14,123 bases of DNA from SZUA-229 sp041589175 (GTDB taxonomy: Bacteria > Pseudomonadota > Gammaproteobacteria > SZUA-229). This document shows positions 1 through 6,427 of this stretch, piece by piece (positions within the stretch are counted from its first letter, which is position 1; every line of letters begins with the position of its first letter). A program made the position numbers and the translations under genes. The stretch covers positions 1-14,123 of the forward strand of contig JBFHWF010000063.1 in NCBI GenBank assembly GCA_041589175.1, written 5' to 3'. The notes beneath the pieces are model-generated. The model saw nothing but the letters and a program-made list of their open reading frames with translations. It did not search any database and was not told where the DNA came from.

Positions 1-332
1 ATGCGGCCGGGCTGGCTACCTTTGCTGTGGCTGGAACGCTGGTATCTCTGATGGCGGGTGCACCCTGGCTGGTTGCCAGCTTTATGGGCGTTATGACAGG
101 CATTATGGGTGGTATATTCCGTGATATTCTTAGTAATGAGCGTCCAGTAGTGTTCCAGAGTCCCCTGTATGCGACTGTCTCCTGGTTGGGGTCGCTAGCT
201 TTTATAGGGCTCCTTTACATTGATGTCGATGCTACAGTCGCATCAGTCGCGACTGGTACCGTTATCTTCGTAGCACGCATGCTAGCAATACGCTATAACA
301 TTACGCTTCCACGTTTCCGTTTCAAAACCTGA
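1..332 (+). CDS. TRIC/UPF0126 family membrane protein (3' part)
   Basis: The reading frame is open from base 3 to the TGA at 330-332, so this is the C-terminal half of a gene that starts before the window. The visible 109 residues are mostly hydrophobic, with about three membrane helices. They carry the family's second glycine-rich repeat (MTGIMGGIFRDIL, followed by RPVVF and an LYAT segment) and the terminal RxxAIRYNITLP stretch. These resemble what I remember of E. coli YadS/YicG. Bacterial members of this family are homologous to trimeric intracellular cation channels; the substrate of most of them is not established. The gene converges on the regulator gene to its right, 42 bp away, and I see no clear terminator between them. 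Confidence 0.85.
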   Translation, partial: AAGLATFAVAGTLVSLMAGAPWLVASFMGVMTGIMGGIFRDILSNERPVVFQSPLYATVSWLGSLAFIGLLYIDVDATVASVATGTVIFVARMLAIRYNITLPRFRFKT

Positions 333-374
333 GCGGGTAATATAGACACACTGAAACTGCTAGTTAGAATATAT

Positions 375-2267
375 TCAATCAGAAAATTTAAATGAATTTC
401 GATCAATCTGATATTTCTTGATTCTGGATGCCAGTGTAGTCGGTTTAATCCCAATTAGTTCTGCCGCACCATCTTTTCCAAACAGTTTGCCATTACAGAA
501 CTTTAGCGCGCTAATGATATTTAGTTTGTCCTGGCGCCTGAAGTCATCTTCTGTCAGTATTTTATCCGTGTTCAATTCATTATTATTATCAACAGGCTGG
601 TATGAAGCCAGAAGATTATCGAACCTGATATGCTGACCCTGACTTAAAATTACCTGACGCTCGATAATATTTTCGAGCTCACGAATATTTCCCGGCCAGT
701 GATACTGTTTTAGCTTTTCCAGTTCGTTGAGAGATATCCTGAGATCACTTTTCTTATTGCGCTTGATTGCTCTATTAAGAAAGTGTTGAGTGAGCAATGG
801 GATGTCGTCCTGTCTCTCTCGTAAGGGAACGGATTCAATTGGAAAAACGTTCAGTCGAAAATACAGGTCTTCACGAAAATCACCGGCTAACACCTGTTTG
901 TATAGATCCCTGTTGGTCGCAGAAATAATTCGAACATCTACATTACGTGTGCGTGTGTCACCAATGCGCTCAAACTGCTGTTCCTGTATAACCCGTAATA
1001 GTTTGCTTTGAAGGTGGAGTGGTATTTCGCCAACTTCATCGAGAAATAGTGTGCCGCCATCAGCAATTTCGAAGCGCCCCGGTTTATCGCTGGTCGCGCC
1101 AGTAAAAGAGCCCTTCATGTGCCCAAAGAATTCACTTTCGAACAGCTCATCAGGGATGGCTGCGCAATTCACGCGGATTAACGGACGATTTGATCGGTCG
1201 CTGATATCATGGATAGCTCGTGCAATCAGTTCCTTGCCCGTGCCAGATTCGCCACTGATTAATACTGTTGCCTCAGTTGGTGCTACTAATTCGATCTGTT
1301 TAAGCGTGGCCTGTATCGCCGGGCTTTTACCAACAATCTGGTGATGATTGAATTCAGATTCTATTTCTTCCTGCAGGTAAGCATTTTCCATTTCCAGCTG
1401 GGTCTTTAGCGTTTTAACTTCATTCAATGCATCAAGCAGCCGTTTCTTATCTTTTTTGCGCTCTGATACATCGTGGAAAATTACAACGGCACCAACAATC
1501 ATGCCATTCTCACGTATCGGTGTGCTTGTGTATTCTACATCGATTGCCTTACCTGACTTGGACCAGAAGACATCATCTTCGACCTTGTGTACCTTACCAT
1601 CACGGATGGCCTCAAATATCGGGCAGTCGTTGATGGGGTAATGTGAACCATCCGCATGCGTATGGTGAACCATGTTATGTATATTCAGTCCGGCGAGTTC
1701 GTCCTTGCTATACCCCAGGATACGTTCCGCGGCTGGGTTGACGAATGTGGTGACACCCTGGATATCAACACCGTAAATACCTTCACCCGCAGAATCGAGA
1801 ATCAGCTGGTTCTCTCGTTCGAATTCACTAAATACACGACTGATTCGCTCCCAGTGACTAATGCCTGATTTGTAATGGCGATGTGCATCTGACTGCCCGC
1901 GATAGGCCTCGATTTCATCAGCGGGCTGAAGCGTCATGAAGATATACGATCGTTCGCTTTCAATATGAATAGATGCCGTAATCTCTACACGTAATTCGGA
2001 TTCTGCTGTACGTATCAGTAAGTGGTCACACCAGGCAATACCTGAGGTAATGGTTTCTTCTGTAAAAACGATTAACTCGGCAAAGCAGTTGTAAAAAAGC
2101 TGGCTGGCTGACATTGCGTAAATATCTGCCTGCTCAAGACCAATCAAACGTGAAACCGCCAGGTTTACGGCCACAACCTTATCCTGGTATGGATCGAGTA
2201 CCAGTTGTGCGGTCGATGCTTGCTCAAACAGAAAATCTGATTTGATGTTATGTGTATTCATAAGCAT
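375..2267 (-). CDS. cynF: Sigma-54-dependent activator with two PAS domains (CynF-like)
   Basis: This 630-residue protein is a bacterial enhancer-binding protein. The order is an N-terminal PAS-like region (about 11-115), a second PAS domain (about 150-270), a short coiled-coil linker (272-303), a sigma-54 AAA+ domain (about 309-540) and a Fis-type helix-turn-helix (about 590-620). The AAA+ domain has Walker A GESGTGKE (339-346), a sigma-54-contact loop reading GSFTGA (386-391) instead of the usual GAFTGA, Walker B LFLDE (407-411), arginines R465 and R471, and the WPGNIRELEN motif (524-533). There is no receiver domain, so it probably senses a ligand through PAS and not through a histidine kinase. 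It is divergent from cynABDS, which has a sigma-54 promoter. From memory, the cyn cluster of Pseudomonas pseudoalcaligenes CECT5344 has the same layout, with the regulator named cynF. The symbol rests on that layout and family, not on an alignment. Two ATGs lie at the 5' end (2265-2267 and two codons on); neither has a good Shine-Dalgarno. Confidence 0.85.
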   Translation of the reverse strand: MLMNTHNIKSDFLFEQASTAQLVLDPYQDKVVAVNLAVSRLIGLEQADIYAMSASQLFYNCFAELIVFTEETITSGIAWCDHLLIRTAESELRVEITASIHIESERSYIFMTLQPADEIEAYRGQSDAHRHYKSGISHWERISRVFSEFERENQLILDSAGEGIYGVDIQGVTTFVNPAAERILGYSKDELAGLNIHNMVHHTHADGSHYPINDCPIFEAIRDGKVHKVEDDVFWSKSGKAIDVEYTSTPIRENGMIVGAVVIFHDVSERKKDKKRLLDALNEVKTLKTQLEMENAYLQEEIESEFNHHQIVGKSPAIQATLKQIELVAPTEATVLISGESGTGKELIARAIHDISDRSNRPLIRVNCAAIPDELFESEFFGHMKGSFTGATSDKPGRFEIADGGTLFLDEVGEIPLHLQSKLLRVIQEQQFERIGDTRTRNVDVRIISATNRDLYKQVLAGDFREDLYFRLNVFPIESVPLRERQDDIPLLTQHFLNRAIKRNKKSDLRISLNELEKLKQYHWPGNIRELENIIERQVILSQGQHIRFDNLLASYQPVDNNNELNTDKILTEDDFRRQDKLNIISALKFCNGKLFGKDGAAELIGIKPTTLASRIKKYQIDRNSFKFSD

Positions 2268-2295
2268 GGTTTTAATTTAACAAGTTTTATACCAG

Positions 2296-2374
2296 ATTAC
2301 GAATTTTCATAATTATAACTACGATATATTGTTAATTACGAAATTACGTAGCTTATTTCAGGTTGCTTAGTAAC
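2296..2374. promoter_or_regulatory. Candidate enhancer (upstream activating) region for the cyn operon
   Basis: This AT-rich stretch lies about 75-150 bp upstream of the predicted cyn start site, the usual place for binding sites of sigma-54 activators. It holds ATTACGAATTT (2296-2306) and ATTACGAAATT (2335-2345), a further TACGA at 2320-2324, an imperfect dyad ACGnAATTnCGT (2338-2349), and another imperfect dyad GTTnCTnAGnAAC (2362-2374). I cannot tell which, if any, the Fis-type HTH of the divergent regulator recognises. Confidence 0.35.
2312..2317 (-). promoter_or_regulatory. Possible -10 element of the cynF-like gene
   Basis: On the minus strand these bases read TATAAT, a perfect sigma-70 -10 hexamer. 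It would start transcription about 38 nt before the regulator's ATG. I see no convincing -35 hexamer at 16-18 bp, so this may need an activator or may be chance in AT-rich DNA. It lies among the TACGA motifs proposed below as activator sites, which would allow autoregulation. Confidence 0.35.
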
Positions 2375-2420
2375 TCGGTTATTTCAATTAAAACATAAAC
2401 TTAGATATGTATTTCGTGAG

Positions 2421-2437
2421 TTGGCACCAGTGTTGCA
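2421..2437 (+). promoter_or_regulatory. Sigma-54 (-24/-12) promoter of cynABDS
   Basis: The sequence TTGGCACCAGTGTTGCA matches the sigma-54 consensus TGGCAC-N5-TTGC, with GG at 2423-2424 and GC at 2434-2435 separated by the required 10 bp. Only the base after GGCAC differs from the common G. Transcription should start near 2447, giving a leader of about 117 nt before the preferred cynA ATG. A sigma-54 activator gene lies immediately upstream on the opposite strand, which supports the call. Confidence 0.85.
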
Positions 2438-2563
2438 ATTCAATCATAAATCAAACTCGAACGATCAGAGCCTTAGCGAGAAAGCCACTCGTTCAGGAAA
2501 GACTGCATCAAATCGATCACTAACTGCACAATAATAGTGCGCTATTTATGGGGAACTCATCTG

Positions 2564-4033
2564 ATGGCAATAAAAAGTCTTGGCAATCCGTACGACGGAA
2601 ACTCCACCTTAATGCATACCGCAGGCTGTGATTGCGATGTCTGTAAAGCAGAAAAGGCATCAGCGGGAAAGCTTGATGATAAACAACGTACACAAATCAT
2701 GGAGCAGCAGGCGGAGCGCATGGAGGTGCCTGACAGTTTAACCACTGCACAGGCAAAGCCTCAGTTCGAGTCCTCCGAGGATATGATGGACCGTGTGGTG
2801 GAAAGCGCAATCGTGCGAGGTGTGTTTGGTCATAGCGATATGGATCGTCGTCAGTTTATCAAGCTGGTTGGCGGTGGCACGCTGGCCGCGGCTCTGGGTA
2901 GCATCCTGCCAATGGATAAGGTCAAGGCGGCTATTAAGGATTCGATGGGACCACTGGAGAAGAAAAAGCTGCAGGTCGGTTTCGTGCCGATTACCTGTGC
3001 AACGCCGATCATTATGGCCAAGCCAATGGGTTTCTATGAGAAATATGGCCTGGATGTTGATGTGATCAAAACCGCTGGCTGGGCCGTGGCCAGGGATAAA
3101 TCACTTAACGGTGAATACGATGCTTCACATATGCTAACCCCGATGCCACTGGCCATGACCATGGGTGCCGGTTCAACTGCGACTCCTTACATTATGCCAG
3201 CTGTGGAGAATATTAATGGACAGGCCATCGTTCTACATAACAAGCACAAGGACAAACGTGATCCTAAGCAATGGAAAGGTTTCAAGTTCGGCGTGCCTTT
3301 CGATTACTCGATGCATAACTTCCTGCTGCGTTACTATGTTGCGGAACATGGTATCGACCCCGATAAGGATATCCAGATTCGTGTGGTTCCACCGCCGGAG
3401 ATGGTGGCTAACCTACGTGCGGGTAACCTGGATGGATATCTGTCACCAGATCCGTTCAATCAGCGCGCCGTCTATGAAAAAGTAGGTTTCCTGCATACGT
3501 TGACCAAGGATATATGGGAAGGTCATCCTTGTTGTGCATTCGCCTGTAGCCAGAAGTTTGCTACGGAAATGCCGAACACTTATGCGGCATTATTCAAGTC
3601 GATCGTGGATGCAACGCATTACTCAGCGGATCCTAATAATCGCGCGGAAATTGCTAAGGCCATTTCACCGAAAAACTATCTCAACCAGCCAGAAGTTGTT
3701 GTGAAGCAGGTGCTTACCGGTCGTTACGTGGATGGCCTGGAGAAGAAAGTTTATGATGTGCCTGATCGTATCGATTTCGATCCGTTCCCATGGCATTCAA
3801 TGGCGGTATGGATTCTGACGCAGATGAAACGTTGGGGTTATATTTCCGGTGACGTTGATTACCGAGGTATAGCTGAACAGGTATACGTAGCCTCAGAAAC
3901 GAGTAAGGTGATGAAAGATCTGGGTTACACGCCGCCGTCGAAGACCTACGAAAACTACACCATTATGGGTAAGGAGTTTGATTACACCAAGCCGGAAGAG
4001 TATGTAAACAGCTTCGCGATCAAGAGGGCATAA
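2564..4033 (+). CDS. cynA: Cyanate/nitrate-type ABC transporter substrate-binding protein, Tat-exported
   Basis: This is a CmpA/NrtA-family periplasmic binding protein of 489 residues from the ATG at 2564. That start has GGGGA 9 nt upstream; an in-frame GTG at 2537 would add nine residues. The binding domain begins near residue 130 (LQVGFVPITCATPIIMAKP, then GFYEKYGLDVDV, a GWAVARDK segment and HMLTPMPLAMTMG), typical of the nitrate/bicarbonate/cyanate group. Export should be by the Tat pathway: DRRQFIK (R95, R96) precedes a hydrophobic stretch ending near 115. About 94 residues precede the twin arginine, which is very long, and they contain H18 and a C22-x-C24-x2-C27 cluster. Ligand specificity cannot be read from the protein alone; cyanate is inferred because the same operon ends in cyanase. 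The gene is followed 2 nt later by the permease. Confidence 0.85.
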   Translation: MAIKSLGNPYDGNSTLMHTAGCDCDVCKAEKASAGKLDDKQRTQIMEQQAERMEVPDSLTTAQAKPQFESSEDMMDRVVESAIVRGVFGHSDMDRRQFIKLVGGGTLAAALGSILPMDKVKAAIKDSMGPLEKKKLQVGFVPITCATPIIMAKPMGFYEKYGLDVDVIKTAGWAVARDKSLNGEYDASHMLTPMPLAMTMGAGSTATPYIMPAVENINGQAIVLHNKHKDKRDPKQWKGFKFGVPFDYSMHNFLLRYYVAEHGIDPDKDIQIRVVPPPEMVANLRAGNLDGYLSPDPFNQRAVYEKVGFLHTLTKDIWEGHPCCAFACSQKFATEMPNTYAALFKSIVDATHYSADPNNRAEIAKAISPKNYLNQPEVVVKQVLTGRYVDGLEKKVYDVPDRIDFDPFPWHSMAVWILTQMKRWGYISGDVDYRGIAEQVYVASETSKVMKDLGYTPPSKTYENYTIMGKEFDYTKPEEYVNSFAIKRA

Positions 4034-4035
4034 GC

Positions 4036-4866
4036 GTGACTTCATCCCTGAATTTACGTGCAGCAATTGTATCCCTGGTACTACTGATTGTAGTGCTGGG
4101 GGTATGGGAGGCTTTAAACCAGCCACCTGCTGCATCGAAAGCGATGTCCGAGTTCGAATTGCTTATGGGTAGTGCGGACCAGGAGGCGAGGGTACCACCA
4201 CCCTCTAAGGTGATTGGTCATGCCTATGATGAGTTGAGTAATCCATTCTATGATGCCGGGCCAAATGACAAAGGTATCGGTATCCAGTTGGCGTATTCGA
4301 TTTACCGCGTACTGGCGGGCTATTTTGCCGCTGCACTCGTGGCGATTCCTCTTGGCTTTGTGATTGGAATGTCCCCGTTAATGTATAAGGCGCTGAATCC
4401 ATTTATCCAGGTACTGAGGCCAATTTCGCCGCTGGCGTGGATGCCACTCGCATTATTCGTGATCAAGGATTCGGAGCAGTCAGCCATCTTCGTTATTTTT
4501 ATCTGCTCGATATGGCCGATGTTAATCAATACTGCATTTGGTGTTGCCAATGTGCGTAGTGACTGGGTGCGTGTTGCACAAACCCATGAGCTGGGGCATT
4601 TAAAAACCGCATTCCAGGTGATATTGCCGGCTGCAGCACCAACCATATTAACGGGTATGCGCATTTCTATCGGTATTGCATGGCTGGTAATCGTTGCTGC
4701 TGAAATGCTGGTGGGTGGTACCGGAATTGGTTACTACGTGTGGAACGAATGGAATAACCTTGATCTGAACAGCGTTATCTTTTCAATTCTAATGATCGGC
4801 ATTGTCGGCATGCTGCTAGACATGGCGCTAGCTGCCGTATCGCGACTAGTTCAGTACGAGGAGTAA
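4036..4866 (+). CDS. cynB: Cyanate/nitrate-type ABC transporter permease
   Basis: This is an NrtB/SsuC-type inner-membrane permease of 276 residues. It begins with a GTG; the AAGAGGG sequence that serves as its ribosome site lies inside the end of cynA, 8 nt upstream. There is an N-terminal helix (about 9-27) and then a periplasmic stretch with the PPPSKVI and NDKGIG segments seen in nitrate-type permeases. Four to five further helices follow (about 93-112, 125-143, 149-168, 205-226 and 247-266). The cytoplasmic EAA loop that docks on the ATPase lies at about 179-201 (RVAQTHELGHLKTAF, then VILPAAAP). It is translationally close-coupled to both neighbours, its stop codon lying 3 nt before the cynD ATG. 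Assignment to cyanate rests on the operon. Confidence 0.85.
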   Translation: MTSSLNLRAAIVSLVLLIVVLGVWEALNQPPAASKAMSEFELLMGSADQEARVPPPSKVIGHAYDELSNPFYDAGPNDKGIGIQLAYSIYRVLAGYFAAALVAIPLGFVIGMSPLMYKALNPFIQVLRPISPLAWMPLALFVIKDSEQSAIFVIFICSIWPMLINTAFGVANVRSDWVRVAQTHELGHLKTAFQVILPAAAPTILTGMRISIGIAWLVIVAAEMLVGGTGIGYYVWNEWNNLDLNSVIFSILMIGIVGMLLDMALAAVSRLVQYEE

Positions 4867-4869
4867 TGT

Positions 4870-5784
4870 ATGACTAAACATTTTGTAAGTGTTGAAGGTT
4901 TAGCAAAACATTTTCCAGCGAAAGATGAAGAGCTGATAGTTTTTGAAGATGTCAACATCAGTATCGATAAGGGTGAGTTCGTCTGCATTATCGGTCACTC
5001 TGGCTGTGGTAAGTCGACGATACTCAACGTACTTGCCGGGCTTGATGAAGCGACGCATGGCGCCGTTATCATGGATGGTAAGGAAGTATCAGGTCCTAGC
5101 CTCGATCGCGGTATCGTGTTCCAGAACTACAGCCTGTTGCCCTGGTTAACGGCATTGCAGAATGTCAGCTTTGGAGTAAAGGCGCGTTTTCCGAAGTGGA
5201 CAAAACAGCAGGTAAATGATCACAGCATGAAGTACCTGGAGATGGTTGGATTGTCTGGTACGGTTGATCGTAAACCCTCACAACTTTCCGGAGGTATGCG
5301 ACAGCGTGTGAGTATCGCGCGGGCGTTCGCTACGCAACCGAAGTTACTGTTGCTCGATGAACCTTTCGGTGCACTGGATGCATTAACCCGGGGTAATATC
5401 CAGGATGAGTTAATCAAGATCTGGAGTGAAACACACCAGACTGTTTTTATGATTACCCATGATATCGATGAAGCGATATTACTTGCGGACCGTATTCTGT
5501 TAATGACCAATGGTCCCAGGGCACGTGTTGCAGAATCCGTGAAAATTAACCTGCCACGTCCACGCAACCGGGCAACCATTATTGAAGATCCCGGTTATTA
5601 CAAGATACGTAATCATCTCGTCAACTTCCTGGTGACCAGATCAGGTGAGTTGTCGGGTTCAGTCAACGCTGAATCGGCAGAGACGATTGAGATTGATCCA
5701 ACCATTGATGATAGTGAAAAAAGTCTTTCAGATGATGTCGCACCTCAGCTGCAAGACACAACAGTAAAAAATATAGCCGTTTGA
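4870..5784 (+). CDS. cynD: Cyanate/nitrate-type ABC transporter ATP-binding protein
   Basis: This 304-residue NrtD/CynD-family ATPase should power the CynAB importer. All catalytic motifs are intact: Walker A GHSGCGKST (42-50), a Q-loop in VFQNYSLLPW (about 83-92), signature LSGGMRQR (139-146), Walker B LLLLDEP (159-165, catalytic E164), the D-loop GALDA and the switch histidine H197. The ATP-binding domain ends by about residue 255. The remaining 50 residues form an acidic, low-complexity tail (SAESAETIEIDPTIDDSEKS and onward) with no motif I recognise. The start is well supported, since GAGGAG at 4858-4863 overlaps the end of cynB and sits 6 nt before the ATG. The cyanase gene begins 12 nt after the stop. 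Confidence 0.88.
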   Translation: MTKHFVSVEGLAKHFPAKDEELIVFEDVNISIDKGEFVCIIGHSGCGKSTILNVLAGLDEATHGAVIMDGKEVSGPSLDRGIVFQNYSLLPWLTALQNVSFGVKARFPKWTKQQVNDHSMKYLEMVGLSGTVDRKPSQLSGGMRQRVSIARAFATQPKLLLLDEPFGALDALTRGNIQDELIKIWSETHQTVFMITHDIDEAILLADRILLMTNGPRARVAESVKINLPRPRNRATIIEDPGYYKIRNHLVNFLVTRSGELSGSVNAESAETIEIDPTIDDSEKSLSDDVAPQLQDTTVKNIAV

Positions 5785-5796
5785 TACGAGGAGATA

Positions 5797-6240
5797 ATGA
5801 TGGATAAAGAAACAATGACCGAGATACTGGTTTCTGCAAAAAAGGAAAAGGGTGTAACCTGGGAAACCATGGGCAAGGATCTGGGCATATCATCCGTGTG
5901 GTTGACATCCGCATGCCTTGGAATGAATAGTGCACCGGCCGACAAGGCCATGGCCATTGCCGAGTACCTGGGGCAAGGGCCTGATGTTGCTGCGGCACTG
6001 GAAGCTTACCCGACAAAAGTCTGGGATCAGATTGTACCGACCGATCCACTGATTTATCGCTTTTATGAAATTGTTGGTGTGTACGGTGAAACGCTCAAGG
6101 AAGTCATTCAGGAAAAATTTGGCGATGGTATTATGAGTGCTATCGATTTTTCCATGGAGCTGGATAAAGTGGAAGATCCTAAGGGTGATCGTGTACTACT
6201 CACATTAAATGGAAAATTCCTGCCCTATAAATCGTGGTAG
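5797..6240 (+). CDS. cynS: Cyanate hydratase (cyanase)
   Basis: Cyanase uses bicarbonate and cyanate to make carbamate, which decays to ammonia and CO2. The 147-residue product has the N-terminal helical domain and a highly conserved C-terminal catalytic domain. The latter has PTDP, YRFYE, VYG, TLK, EKFGDGIMSAIDF and the LNGKFLP terminus. The three active-site residues known from E. coli CynS (Arg96, Glu99, Ser122) correspond here to R88, E91 and S114. Two adjacent ATGs are possible: GAGGAG at 5788-5793 is 3 nt from the first and 6 nt from the second (5800), so the protein may be 146 residues. It is the last gene of the operon, and a strong terminator follows after about 135 bp. No carbonic anhydrase gene accompanies it, unlike the E. 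coli cynTSX operon. Confidence 0.95.
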   Translation: MMDKETMTEILVSAKKEKGVTWETMGKDLGISSVWLTSACLGMNSAPADKAMAIAEYLGQGPDVAAALEAYPTKVWDQIVPTDPLIYRFYEIVGVYGETLKEVIQEKFGDGIMSAIDFSMELDKVEDPKGDRVLLTLNGKFLPYKSW

Positions 6241-6376
6241 AAAATTGTTCTAACAGTACAACAATAACAGGGATAATTATCGTCAAATGAACGGGTGATT
6301 GATCGTATTCAGGAACGTTTATTGGGCGATCAGGGAAGAATTTCAGGATGTCTTATCATTTAGTGAAGGAACTATT

Positions 6377-6410
6377 AAAAAGGGCCAGATATGTATCTGG
6401 CCCTTTTTTT
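6377..6410. terminator. Bidirectional intrinsic terminator between cynS and katG
   Basis: A perfect 14-bp inverted repeat has arms 6377-6390 and 6395-6408 around the tetraloop ATGT, with a GGGCCAGAT core. It is followed by seven T on the plus strand (6404-6410) and, read on the minus strand, by five T from the A run at 6377-6381. It should end both the cyn operon transcript and the converging katG transcript, whose stop codon lies 18 bp away. Confidence 0.92.
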
Positions 6411-6427
6411 ACCTGTGGATAAAGCGT

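Noticed and set aside
6274..6363. Short open stretch after cynS, with a possible 22-codon GTG-start ORF (6295-6363)
   Set aside because: It has no ribosome site, no recognisable homology and lies in the 3' untranslated region; open length is within chance.
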